NCBI GenBank assembly: GCA_964019155.1
Contig: OZ025239.1
Coordinates: 6,804,169-6,868,168, forward strand
Length of the DNA stretch: 64,000 bases
Direction of reading: 5' to 3'
DNA from: Osedax fenrisi
Taxonomy: Eukaryota > Annelida > Polychaeta > Sabellida > Siboglinidae
The position numbers and the translations under genes were made by a program. Numbering within the stretch: the stretch's first letter is position 1; the number at the start of each line of letters is the position of its first letter. The notes below the pieces were generated by a model, which was given only the letters and a program-made list of their open reading frames with translations, was not told where the DNA came from and did no database searches. Below, piece after piece: positions 12,388 to 24,173 of the stretch.

Positions 12388-12405
12388 TACTGTTTGCTGG
12401 GAAGC
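12388..12405 (-). other. Possible end of a CCCAGCAAACA-type element
   Basis: Inverted, this reads CCCAGCAAACAGTAAGAG, close to the terminus of the 5-kb element at 49528-54523 (CCCAGCAAACAGGAATAG). No partner end was found nearby, so it may be a solo or truncated end. Confidence 0.3.
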
Positions 12406-12610
12406 TATTTAAGTAGCTTTTGTAAGTAACAATTAATACAGGTTTAAATTGCCTCAGTGCGTCTATCAAATATATCATTTATCATAAATGAAATTATAAA
12501 TACATGGCAAAATTACCCAAATATGCCATCCTATATTTTACTTAGTAAAATATATTTAAATGCCCTATAATAATTTTTTTTGGTAGCTGCCCTGAAACCT
12601 AGAATGAATA

Positions 12611-12612
<2 letters not shown>

Positions 12613-12683
<71 letters not shown>
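12613..12683. repeat. Long (TA)n microsatellite
   Basis: About 70 bp of pure TA, one of the longest in the window. It creates a false open frame of alternating I and Y. Confidence 0.95.
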
Positions 12684-12685
<2 letters not shown>

Positions 12686-12738
12686 TATTATATAAATTAC
12701 ATTATCTATGTGCATGTTCCATATACTTTTATCATGTA

Positions 12739-13353
12739 GGGGAAAGTTTCCTGATTATTTTTTCCTACCGACCCCTAAATGATTATTTGTAATAACTTAT
12801 TCAATATTAAATATATTTATTTGAAATTTTGTAATTAGGGTAATATTATATCAATGAATAATGTTGCTATTTTAAATAATGTCATATTTTAAAGTAAAAT
12901 ACGGATTTATTTTGATTGGATATTATATCACATGGGGTCAGTATTAGGGTAATTTAGGGGGTCGGAAATAGGAAAATCATATGGGTTGCTATAATTAAGA
13001 TATATTGGTTAATATTTATTCAACAAAAAATTATTTATGTAATTGTTATAAACATAAACTGTTTATTGATCTACAATAGTATGTGCAGTATTACGTTTTC
13101 TTTTAATTAATAAAATATTTACAATGATTTAAAAAAAGTTATTATTCAAATATTTAAAAAATAAAAACAGAATATTACATTTTATCAAATAACAATTGTA
13201 GTATTGAATATTTTTTAAAACAAAATACTTATTCATATTTATCATTTAATCACTAAGAGTTCAGCTGTAATAATATTTTGATATATCTTATAGTTACCGA
13301 GATATGAGAGGGGGTCGGTATTAAGATAGGGTCGGTAATCGGAGACTTATCCC
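12739..13353 (-). mobile_element. TA family 2 element, shorter inverted copy
   Basis: Ends GGGGAAAGTTTCCTGATTAT and, inverted, GGGATAAGTCTCCGATTACC, with TA at 12737-12738 and 13354-13355. It aligns in reverse with 10485-11429, including the GGTTGCTATAATTAAGATAT segment. 615 bp, so shortened internally. Non-coding. Confidence 0.75.
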
Positions 13354-13405
13354 TACACTACTATTTAAAATAGCGAAACGAGTATTTTGAATTTTACCTC
13401 ATATA

Positions 13406-14685
13406 CAGTGATGGGCACGATCACGAATTTTCACGATCGCCGATCGTCGATCAATTTCGTCGATCATTTTCTAACGATCGTCGATCGTCGATCTTTTTAC
13501 TCGATCATTTTTTAACGATCGTCGATCGTCGATCGTCGATCGTGTAATTATTTTGATCGTCGATCGCGATCTCGATCATCGATCGCCGATCGTGGATCTC
13601 GATCGTATTATTATATAAGCGTATGAATTACGGGCTTCTGCATGAACCACTAATGATCCACTCATTACTAGCGAGTACTCACGCATTGACGCCGTCATAT
13701 CAATATATTTATATAGGTAGGTATATATATATATATATATAATATAAATTATATATAAATATACCAATGTATCTTTTTTACTAAGTAATCGTAATATTTT
13801 ACCGCGCGAGATAGTTTTTATGGAGATTTATTCCCAACACTATTTTCAATAGAATCCCGCTTATTAAAAATGGATACTAAATTAGTTTATTGTCAACCAT
13901 TATTAGATGTATTAAAGGAAGGATTAAAATGTAGGTTTAACGATTATTTTTCATTTGAGTATTCTATTAATAGTGCCATTATAGTAACAATATCTAACCC
14001 ACAATTTAAGTTAAATTGGTTAAGTAATTACGTAGAAGAAAAAGATATGTTGTTATCTACATTTAAGAAATATGTTAATAGACATATCCCAGATAACGAG
14101 GTTTATATAACTACACCAGAACAAAGCAAAACTAATTCAGATGAATTCTATGTTATGTATGATAATGGACCATCCACTTCTAAATCAACGGTATACCTAT
14201 TTCTATAGAAATAGAAATACTTAATTATATAAATAGTAAAAATACTAATTTATATATGCTAAATAATTATCCTATTATAAAAATGTTATTTATAAAATAC
14301 AATTCTATACTCCCATCATCCGCGCCGGTGGAAAGAATGTTTAGTATTGCTACCAATATAAATAAACCGAAACGCAATAAACTAAATGATACTAAATTTG
14401 CATTGTTAGTTCTATTGTAATCAAATTTATTATATTAATATTATTTTATTATAAATTTGATCGTATTTCAACATTTTCATAAATAAAAGTTATTATTATA
14501 TCCACTATTTTGTTATTTCTTGATGTAAATATATATAAATTATGTTTAATTTTTTTTCACGATCGTTGATCGCGATCAGTTGCTGACGATCGTCGATCAT
14601 TTTACTCGATCATTTTCTAACGATCGTCGATCGTCGATCATTTTACTCGATCATTTTCAAACGATCGTGATCGTGCCCATCACTG
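13406..14685 (+). mobile_element. hAT element with perfect ends and 8-bp target duplication
   Basis: The left end starts CAGTGATGGGCACGATCACG, and the right end is its exact reverse complement over 21 bp. Both are flanked by the direct repeat CTCATATA (13398-13405 and 14686-14693), the 8-bp duplication diagnostic of hAT. Both subterminal regions carry many copies of CGATCGTCGATC, likely transposase-binding sites. The 1.28-kb length and partial transposase show an internally deleted, non-autonomous copy. Identical TIRs and TSDs suggest a recent insertion. Confidence 0.93.
13870..14420 (+). pseudogene. hAT transposase, C-terminal part, frameshifted
   Basis: The first frame (13870-14208, 112 codons) starts at an ATG and has FNDYFSFEYSINSAI and KLNWLSNYVEEKD. 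It then stops. A second frame, shifted back by one base near 14200, reads IEILNYINSKNTNLYMLNNY, then ILPSSAPVERMFSIA, then NKLNDTKFALLVLL and TAA at 14418. SSAPVERMFS is the hallmark of the hAT C-terminal dimerisation domain. The BED finger and most of the RNase H-like catalytic core are missing, so it cannot act as a transposase. An 18-base GT...AG stretch lies at the break but is too short for a credible intron. Confidence 0.8.
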
Positions 14686-14906
14686 CTCATATATAATAAT
14701 CAAAACAAACGTTGGCCATATTCGATACACGCGTTAAACTTGCATTATAAACATACCACGAGCCCATGATAACGCATGTCAACAATGTATAGGTCGAGCG
14801 TATATCTTATCCGTAGATCTATATAAACAAATGCCTTAGCTCTATGATCAGAGATAACGATATATAGTGGTTTTTATTCAAACGTGACCGCAAGTAATAC
14901 TATATA

Positions 14907-15860
14907 GGGTAACGTATCCTAATACGGGGGACACTTTAACAATACCTAGTCTTAACATTTTATGACTCATTATTTGTATTCAAAAATTATAATATATTTA
15001 TATTATATGATTATATATATTATTGTGATTTTAAAATTTTATTTAATATTTTGTATTCAATATATAACGGGGGACTCCCATCGGGGGTGTCAGTATAATG
15101 TACCCATTTCGAAAACGGACACCGTGTGTTATGATACGGACACCATATATACCACTAGGTAAACTATATATTATTGATGAACCAATCAGATAAATTACAA
15201 TTAAATTATTTATAATTAATTTTAGGAATAATTTAATATAATTTAATTAGTAATTAATGTATTAACTTTTATTATTTTATTAATAATTACTTGTGAAGTA
15301 TCTAAATAAAAGAGCATGACACATATGAATACTTTAATTTTATTAATATTATAACGCATGCGATATTTATGAAAATTATAATATATATTCTCACATATGT
15401 CACAGGCTGCACGCTGATTGGTTATAGGGTGTCCGTATTAATGTAACGAGGGTGACACTCTCAAAGTGTCCGTATTAAGGATTTATATGACCTATAGATA
15501 TATGCTTATAACTTAATTCATATTTTATAAATATAGAAATTATATATATATAATGGTTAGAATGCTTTATTTATTAATAATATATTGTTATATTTTATAT
15601 TAATACATTTAATATGCTTGAGAAGGCTTTTAGTTGATATTTTTTCTTAAATTTAAAAACGTAATAAAAAAATCAGTTTATTGGATATATCAGATTTACA
15701 TTAAAATAATAAAAAATAATAAATACTTATTTTGACTAGTTATTTAATTATGAATATTTTATTTATTAACATTTTTGTTTGATTCATAATTTCTGAGATA
15801 CCTAGAGTGTCCGTATTCGGGCACTGTTCGTATTCGGGCACTGTCCTTATTCGGATACTT
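14907..15860 (+). mobile_element. TA family 1 element
   Basis: About 950 bp aligning, in reverse, with 10069-11923 minus its nested insert: ACACTTTAACAATA, GACTCATTATTTGTATTC, ATATATAACGGGGG, ATATACCACTAGGTAAAC, TTGGTTATAGGGTGTCCGTA and ATCAGTTTATTGGATATATC in order. Its right end holds a triple run of GTATTCGGGCACTGT. The outer ends are worn. No coding frame. Confidence 0.7.
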
Positions 15861-15864
15861 TGTA

Positions 15865-16727
15865 TTCGATTCTTATTTTACATGATTCCTAGATATCACG
15901 CGAAATTCTTATTTATTTTATAAATACTACATTTGTGTTTTAAATAGTATTTAGGTATTTATTAAATACCTACCATAAACATTCAATTTATATATGTATC
16001 ATATTATTTCATATTTATCGAACATATATTATATACGTATTTATTTTTAAATCGTTTTGAAGCAATCTAATGTTAGCTTTATATTTAATTATGTAACTAA
16101 CACTCAGAAACACACTATAACACTATACGTGTAATAGTGTAATAACTCCACCTGTAGTTATCTTCACTAGATCAATTCATTTGCATATGTTCGTAGAGTG
16201 GTATATATATATAGATATATATATATTTATATATATATATATATATAGATTATATCTATATAAATGGGTTAAAATTGAGCCTAAACAACCAATCAATAAT
16301 AGATCGTACAAAGGATATCATACGAGGCCGATTTCAAATAAAAACATACATGTTAATAGTATACAACAATGAGAGGATCGTGTGAAGCCGGATATGAATA
16401 TGGTGATGAGTAATAGCTTATTACTTATAGTCACAAAGAACATACAATATAGTGATTCATTCTAAGATTAAATATATTAATTAGAAAAAATTGATATATA
16501 TTATAATATAATAAATATAGAAAACTCTAGCAATATAATTAACAAAATTCATATATTTAATGGAGCATAATTATATATATTTATGCTATTATCTATAGAT
16601 CTTACATTTTAAAATAATTTCTATAAATAATATACGTTATTATGAGATACAAATGGAATATGAGATTATTATATAACTTACTAAAAATACATTGAAGAAC
16701 CGATATACTACGAATATAGTTTATTCG
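15865..16727. other. AT-rich spacer, no gene seen
   Basis: Contains a short inverted repeat CACTAT...ATAGTG around 16112-16141 and (TA)-rich stretches at 16203-16250. No convincing frame. Confidence 0.55.
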
Positions 16728-16861
16728 GTTTAGTTTAGGGCCTATAGATTTAGTAGATATTACATAGGGTTTAGTAGATATTACATAGGGTTTAGTCTAT
16801 ACACTATAGGTTTAGTCAGTAGGGTCAGTAGGGTCAGTAGGGTCAGTGGATACCTAATTAA
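16728..16861. repeat. Short tandem repeats on a GTTTAG/GTCAGTAGGG theme
   Basis: GTTTAGTAGATATTACATAG occurs twice in tandem (about 16749-16794), followed by GTCAGTAGG repeated about four times (16816-16848). Confidence 0.8.
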
Positions 16862-16972
16862 AAGGTTTATATAGAGCCTATAGGCCATATATATGGTTTA
16901 GTTTAGCCTTTAGTCCCAAAGTGTATGTGAAATATGGGTGATACCTGCAGAAGGGTAATACAGAACGACGTA

Positions 16973-17461
16973 CGCTAAGGGCGATCATAGAAAATTGAAA
17001 ATTAACAGATTAACATTGGACTATGTTTTTCTTAATAAATATACCATTAAAATGAAGTACATAAATTTATTTTTATTTTTATTAATCTAAGGTCACACGA
17101 CAGCCTCGTGAAGTTTAACATGTAGTTAGATACAAATATTGCTATATAAAGACTACATTATAAAAAAATAAGTATTTGAAACCTTTGTAATGAATAATTT
17201 GTTATCAAATTTTAACACACTATTTAATTTATAATAATGGGATAGAAAATATAAAAAATAGAATTAAAAAAAAAAATTCCTGGAAATTTCTTGGAATTTT
17301 AACAGTACATGTACAAAATGACTAAAAAAAAGATTGACAGTATGTCGTGTTGTCAAAAATGAATAAAAAAAAATTGAAGTATACATATATTCATAGAATT
17401 TCAATAGCTATAAGATGCAATGTGTCCAAAAAAACTTTTTTTTCTATGATCACCCTTAACG
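16973..17461. mobile_element. 489-bp MITE with TA target site (third TA family)
   Basis: Left end CGCTAAGGGCGATCATAGAA after TA (16971-16972); right end, inverted, CGTTAAGGGTGATCATAGAA, also followed by TA (17462-17463). Two mismatches in 20. The size, TIR and TA flanks fit a Tc1/mariner-type MITE. No coding capacity. Confidence 0.7.
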
Positions 17462-17469
17462 TACGCAAA

Positions 17470-18205
17470 TGTATCTCATATTATATGAGTCATATAAGTC
17501 CAATCAGAATGTATACATGAAAAATACGCCTTGTGGTCATACGACACCCGCCATTGTATGTATAGATATAGCAAATAATGGGTCTACACAAAACTAGGCT
17601 CGCATAATTATATTCATTGCATAATGTGTTGTATTGTATTTATAATATATGCATGTATATCCGAATAGACGTATATTTATAATATGTATTATATATATAG
17701 CCTATTATATATATATATATAAATTACCATTTTTAATTATTATTTATTGTCATTTATTTTATATAAATTATATTTTTACTATTATTAGAAATAAGATTTA
17801 TAAAATATATCTCTATGGGAATATATGTTATATGACATATGTTATTTGTATAATACAAAAAAATAATAAAATAGCTATATTAGTTTTTTTTATAATAATA
17901 GCGCTATTAAATGAAGGTGCATATACATGCAAATACATGCAAATATATGTACTGTTAGTGTGAATTCATTATTTAGAAAAAACAGCATTTGAATATATAT
18001 ATGAATATTCTAATATTATATCATATATAATGAATATATATAAACCACTTTTATGTCATTTCTAGATTGTTTAAATGAATAATTGTTATAAAGATATTAA
18101 AAAACATATCATAGTAGTATTATAGAAGTATCATAGAAGTAGTATATGTAATAAAACAAAAATTAAATAAATTATTTTCAACAAAACAAGGTGTTTGACA
18201 TCCCT
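17470..18205. other. AT-rich spacer, no gene seen
   Basis: A 104-codon frame (17649-17963) is only I, Y and K-rich translation of AT-rich DNA and resembles nothing. The rest is featureless. Confidence 0.5.
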
Positions 18206-18212
18206 TGACATT

Positions 18213-18780
18213 TATTTAATCTTTTTATATAATAGATAACTGTAGATAACTGTGAATACGGACACACTGTGTTATAATACGGACATCCTATATACCACTA
18301 GATAAACTATATATTATTGATGAACCAATCAGATAAATTACAATTTCATTATATATAATTAATTTTATGAATAATTTAATATAATTTAATTATTAATTAA
18401 TTAATTAATTGTTATTATTTTGTCATTAATAATATAAGTTATATATCTAAATAATAACATTTTTAGATTTAGCTTCATTTGTGGTATTCATATTATAACG
18501 CACGCGATTTTTATGAAAATCAGAATAGTTCACACTCTGCAGCGGCATGCCCACTGATTGGTTATAGGGTGTTCGACGGACACAGTCCGTATTAAAACAC
18601 CAAGAGTGTCCGTATTAGGGACTTATATAACCTCTAGATATATGCTTATATATTTATAATTAATATTTAATAACAAATATAGAAATGATACATATAATGT
18701 TTAGAATGATTTATTTATTTATAATATATATATATTAACAATATTGTTATATGTTATACATTTGTACATAATACATTTGT
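18213..18780 (+). mobile_element. TA family 1 element, cut by the minus-strand LINE
   Basis: Carries TTTAATCTTTTTATATAATA, GAATACGGACACACTG, ATATACCACTAGATAAAC, TGATTGGTTATAGGGTG and ATATGCTTATA in family order. It ends where the LINE tail (TGATGATGAT) begins at about 18783. The rest of the element was not found on the other side of the LINE. Confidence 0.65.
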
Positions 18781-18969
18781 ATATGATGATGATAAGGTTT
18801 ATTAGCACTTATCATAGGTGTGGCCACCCCTCGTAGGTGCATATAACAATATAGAACGAAAATAATAAATAGATAAATAAATTAGATAAATAAATAAACA
18901 AAACGATAAAATAATGTAATTTATAAAAATAGTAATATTGTATGATTAAATAAGTGAATATATTACATC

Positions 18970-21765
18970 GATGATATGTAATCTTGGAGGTGTATAATAA
19001 AGGACGGATGTGAATGGATTGATCTAATAGAGGCAGGGAGGGAATTTCATAAGTATGGAACCATATAACTGAAGGCGCGTTTTTGGTATTTGAGGTATGA
19101 GACACGAGGGCAAATTAGGGAAATGTCAGCATTTGATCGTCAGGAAGTCAGATGGCGTCTTAGTGTTAGTAGGGAAGTCAAATAAAGAGGATAAGTTTAA
19201 TATATTGCTTTATGAGCGAGTGATAGAAGGTGTAGGAGAGAACGTTTTTTTGAGGGAACCAGTTGGATATGAGTTGGTGGGAGTCAGTAATAGAATGGTC
19301 AAATCGATTTATTGAGAAAATGGTTCGTATAGATGCACGAATTATACGATTTAAAGGGGATAATGAAGTATTAGGGAGATGATATAGTAGTGAGGAGCAG
19401 TAGTCGATACGAGAGAGGACGAGTGCGTTTATGATGACAGTTGTAAGAGGGTGGTTTAAGTCTGTTCTTATACGACGAATTTTGAAGAGGTGGTAGTTAG
19501 CTGATTTAGATATATTAGCTATATGGGAATTTAGGGATAGGTTAGCATCCAAGGTAACTCCAAGATTTATAACAGATGATGAAGGGATGATGGGGAGACC
19601 GTAGATGATAACAGGAATAAAATAATGATAGTTATATGGGATATTTAGGAGTGCAGATTTTGAAGAGTTAAGTAGAAGGTTGTTAGATAGAAGCCATGAT
19701 CTGATAGTTGATGCACATTTACATAATTGTGATTTATCTGGTTGTACATTTGAGGATTTGGGTAGGAAGGAATATAGTTGAATATCATCAGCGTAAATGT
19801 GATAGTGGACATCTGGAAGTTGATCAATAATATCATGTATAGGTATGATGTATATTGAGAAGAGGAGGGGGCCGATAACAGATCCCTGGGGAACACCATA
19901 ATGAAGAGGATGAGATTTTGTAGAGAAATTGTAAATGTTAACGGATGATGATCGATTTAATATATAGGATGAAAACCATTATAGTACGGTCCCGAATATA
20001 CCAATCATTTCTAATCTTGAGATAAGAATGGAATGGCTTAAGGAATCGAAGGCACATGAGAGGTCTAATAATATAAGTTATCAGGAGATAGATGGAGACT
20101 GTAGAGTATATAATGTTAAGTATTATTTGTAGTGCAGTTTCAGTTGAGTGTCCTCGTCTAAATGCAATCTGAAATATATCATATAATTTATTTTCAGCTA
20201 TAAATCTATTCAATACTATAGCAACAATTCGTTCCAGAATTTTGCTGAGAAACGGAAGTTGGGAAATGGGGCGATAGTTAGCAATTATATTAGGATCAAG
20301 TAAAGGTGTTTTGAGTATAGGTGAAATTATAGCATGCTTAAAGGATGTTGGAAAAATACCATCATTTAGGGAAATAATTATAATATCAAGAATATAGGGG
20401 GATAGAGTATAATTTAGTTTTTTAAAGGCGGTTAGGTTAATTGGGTCAGAAGAATGAGAACACCTAGAGATAAGATTAGATATTGTGAAAATAGAAGGCA
20501 TATAGAATTTAGAAAAATAGTATGGGATTGGTTTACTATATTAATGCACGGAATAGAGCTAATTGATAGGAGAGATGAAATAGAAGTACAGGTGCGTTGA
20601 ATTTTATCAGTAAAATGATTAGAGAATTCATAACATAATTAATTTTTTGCAATATTAGGTATATGAGGTTTATTGATAATCATTGTAGAGGAGAGAAGCT
20701 TACGAGCAAGGGCGAAAGAAGCACGGGGATGTGAGGTTATTTATTTTACTAATATAAAAAGCAGACTTGGCTTTAGAGATCTCAGATTTATGGAACTTGC
20801 GATATGTAGAAAATATTAAGAGGTTACTAGAAGAGGGGTTACTGTGGAAGATTCGTTCGAGTTTACGTAGGTTGCGTTTGAAAGAAACAATTTCGGAGGA
20901 AAACCATGGAGACTTTGAATGGATATTAATAGTTTGAGTTTTTAGAGGGGCAAATTTATCAATCAAGTAAGATAGAGCATAATTGACTGAATCAATGGAA
21001 CACGGCAATGAAAGGAGGATTAATTTAAGTTCCGAGGCATAACAATCATAATCAAGATATCTGTAGTTTCTGTATGTGATGGATTTTTTTTCTATAGAGG
21101 TCGGTAAGGAAGAACTAATCGATAAGTTATTATAATCGGTAAGTCGGTAATTCAGATTTACAACAATCAGTGATACACTGACAACTACTATGAAATCTAC
21201 AACAAATTAGATCAAGTGAATGACCAGCAATATGAGTAGGGAAAGTTATACATTGATGTAGAGAGAGAGAGTCAGTAAGATTTTTGAATGTGGAATGGGG
21301 ATCTATATTTAATTCGAAGTTGTAGTTAAAGTCACCTAGAATAAAGTTATGATTATTGTTAGATAGTGGAGTATCAGTTATATAATCATAAAATTCAGTA
21401 TAGAAGGTGGTATAGTCTTGTTTTGGAGGTAGATAAATTATAGTAAAGGAGTAGACAATATTCATAAAATTTAAAGATGCTGTCAGGCAATCACTATAAG
21501 AGAAGGAAGGGTAGATAATAGTAAGATATGGCAGGTCAGAGTGAACTAATATACCAACTCCTCCACCTCGGTCTTTAATACGAGGTGAAATAAATAGAGA
21601 GTATCCAATGTCATGGAAGATAGAGAATATATCGGAGTCATCTGGCGATATCCATGTTTCAGTAATAGCAACTAATTTAATTTTAGAATATTCCAGGTAG
21701 GATAATAGTAATAGTGAATTAGATCTAAGGGACCTAATATTAATTAGTGACAAGCTAACTGAGAG
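18970..21765 (-). pseudogene. LINE ORF2: APE endonuclease and reverse transcriptase (broken)
   Basis: Starts directly after the ORF1 UGA in the same frame with LSVSLSLINIRSLRS; no ATG lies before the endonuclease. Endonuclease blocks: SLINIRSLRS, AITETWIS, IIYLPPKQ, FILGDFNYN. Then PWFSSEIVSFKRNLRKLER in the linker, and RT blocks AIISPILK, NYRPISQLPFLSKILERIV, RRGHSTETAL, GVPQGSVIGPLLFSIYI and IYADDIQLY (catalytic D residues present). C-terminal blocks LGVTLDANLSLNSHI and ALVLSRIDYCSSLLY follow. At least four frame changes separate these pieces (about 21130, 21000-20500, 20000-19900 and 19600). Dead, but close enough to read. Confidence 0.8.
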
Positions 21766-22924
21766 TCATGCACTATTGTTAGATTGTATGGGTAAAGATA
21801 AGTGATCAGTAGTGTCTTGGGAGAATACGGGGTCAGTAATGATTTGGGAGGGTAAGCGGTCGGTTGTTATTTGGGAAGGATTCAATCGAGTCGAGGTATT
21901 GGGTTTAAAAGATAAGTAAGTTTCATAAGATAGCTTCTATTTAGAAATATCTGAGGGTAATATTGTTATTGATGAGTGGAACCATGCATTATGTTTGTTA
22001 GGGGTTTTTAATTCCTGCGTTTTAGTCAGATTATTGAAGTATGGTTTATAATTTGGAGGAGTAAGTTTGTTAATGTAGGAATGAAAGGGAATATTATTGC
22101 GAATAAATAAATGGGCAAATTTTGTGTTTTTCCTAGCAATCAAATATCTTTGGAAAAATATGTTGGTGATAAAGGAATTGATGAGATAGATTTGGATAGA
22201 ATGGTTGGTAAATGTTGCCTTAGTTATATATTTAGCTGGTATATCAAGATGGTTAATCAGGGTATTTATAAACTCGGTATTTAGTTCAGTAGATTTTAAA
22301 TGCATGATTATAAGGGAGTTTTCATTATGTAAGGTATTCAGTTGTGACAAGCGGGAATAAGTAAGGGTGGATGAATAATTATTATGATAATGAATATGTG
22401 AGGGAAAGGAATGACGTGAGGATGATGGTTTATAATTATAAGAAAATGGTAGAGATAAATTGATTGATTTGGGGTTGAAAGGTAGTTGGTGGTGAGTAAT
22501 AGTAGGGGGTGAAATATGATATATTGTAGGATTGACGGATATGCGAGGGGGGAGGTTTTAATATTGAGTAGTTTGGGAGTAAGGGAGATGGAACATAGCA
22601 GGGCTAATGGGGGAGGTGTTATGGTATTCAGGTTTGGTATTGCATTCAGAGATAACGGAGGCAGGCTTATTGTTTGTATTGGAAGTAGGAAGTTTGTGAG
22701 GGCTAGTGAGGGGTTTGATTGAAAGACAATTAGGGCAGGAGAAGGAGAAATTAGTCGAAAAATATCAATTGCATAAGCAGGAGGGGGTTATTTAAATGAG
22801 TCCATGATCTAGATATAATAGATGAAGGATGGATACAGCTATAATGGATACTACAGGGGCATGTTTTACAGGTGAGATAATACTCTATAGTAGGGAGAGT
22901 GCAGTGGGTACAATGTGAATTCAT
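21766..22924 (-). pseudogene. LINE ORF1 with PHD-type zinc finger (broken)
   Basis: From an ATG at 22924 the protein begins with C-x2-C at residues 5 and 8, C-x2-C at 19 and 22, then H27 and C30 (CKTCP, HYSC). This is the same spacing as ORF1 of the plus-strand LINE at 34733, and the text around it (IISRSW) also matches IISKSW there. ORF1 proteins of this kind bind RNA and go with the LINE transcript in the cytoplasm. The frame is lost in the middle but is open again from 22350. A TAG at 21939-21937 precedes 57 codons in the same frame that end at UGA 21768-21766. The next codon is CUC, and the endonuclease follows in the same frame. Confidence 0.75.
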
Positions 22925-23330
22925 GTTTAATAATAGTATAATATAATATAATAAAATATAATATAATATTAGAGTTTATATAAACAAAAACTAGTTGTGG
23001 TAGAAATGTCGATAGAGAAGAGTGGCACCATGTTAAGTAGAGGGTATTTGAGATCAAGAGATGAGTTCCGAGGTAGCGACGATGACGAGGTCCTACTTGA
23101 ATATATACTCTGACTCAGGTGCAACGGACCAACTTAGATGTAGACGATCAACTGAGGAATGAGGTATCAGCACGGCGGAGATCCGATAAAATATACCATA
23201 GTATATATGGACATAGGATGCAGGAAAACGTACAAAATATACAATATCTCACCATAGGATAGTCGTAGGTAGTCCAACTACCCAAGCATAGAGTCCCAGA
23301 TGATGTCTCCGAGAGTATTTGCAATACAAT

Positions 23331-23885
23331 TATAGTTCGGTTAAGTTATAAATAAACTTAAGTGTATAATCTATTGAAAATAAATAAATACTGTGTATAA
23401 ATACTATATAAATATAGTACACTATAAATTAATTGTATGAATGAAAATATAAATGTGTATTTAAATGTTTTAGATATTGAACATTACTAGATGAATACAA
23501 ATTGTATGCATGTGAATTTAGAATATAATGTATTGTTTATTTGTGAAATCAATGAAGCGTAAAAAGAAATAATAAGAAAGTAATTCAATACTTCAAATTA
23601 ACACTCAAATAGTGAATAAATATATTAAATAAATATAAATCTACAAGTAGATGATATTTATAATAACATCAATACCAAAATTTAAGGTGTGATACTAATC
23701 ATAAAGTAGATAAATGGTGATTTTGTTGTGATAAATTAGATGTTGTTGTTGTTGTATTTATAACCAGGAAGGGTCGATATATACAAGATCAGGTAGGCCC
23801 CTAAAACTTGTTTCACTTTAAGTTGTTTTATATAGTATTTACTAGATATTCAATTATATTTATATTTTTATTTTATAATTTTATT
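23331..23885. other. AT-rich spacer left of copy B
   Basis: May include the true 5' end of the minus-strand LINE and the start of the duplicated segment, whose left limit cannot be seen because the window begins inside copy A. A GTTGTTGTT microsatellite lies at 23739-23754. No frame of note. Confidence 0.5.
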
Positions 23886-24173
23886 TATAATATATTTATT
23901 TATTAGAATGTATATATTTTAGTCAGACATTATAGTGAGGATCCAATTCAGTATTTATGGTTTTATTAAATATTTTCTAAAATTATAGTAAATATTAAAA
24001 ATAAATTTTATAATTTAATTGTAATTAATTAATAGTTACCCTATAATGAGCAATCAAAAAAAAATATTTAGTTTTCTAACTAAAATAGGAGAATACATAT
24101 TAATACTCATAGAATAGTAGTAACATAATAAATATCCAACCAACACCAAACCCAAACAATATCACTACGAAAT

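Larger units (their letters stand above)
18785..23330 (-). mobile_element. Near full-length LINE, minus strand (L2-like, ATC tail)
   Basis: Read on the minus strand, it has a possible 5' UTR (about 23330-22925), ORF1 (22924-21766), ORF2 (21765 to about 18970), a short 3' UTR with a hairpin (18815-18831), GTGCTAATAAACC, and an ATCATCAT tail. The GTGCTAATAAAC and ATC tail are shared with the LINE at 34263-38887, so both belong to one family, though they differ strongly in protein sequence. ORFs are broken by several stops and slips. The 5' boundary is a guess from base composition. Confidence 0.8.

Noticed and set aside
12580..12792. Frame of alternating Y and I
   Set aside because: It is translation of a (TA)n microsatellite running into a MITE.
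14180..14205. A GT...AG intron of 18 bases joining the two hAT frames
   Set aside because: Far below any known workable intron length; a frameshift is simpler.
17649..17963. 104-codon frame rich in I, Y and K, looking like a membrane protein
   Set aside because: Composition is what (TA)-rich DNA gives by chance; no homologue, no conserved pattern.
19097..19315. 72-codon plus-strand frame
   Set aside because: Antisense of the RT C-terminal part of the minus-strand LINE.
22516..22722. 68-codon plus-strand frame rich in G and R
   Set aside because: It is the antisense of the minus-strand LINE ORF1.
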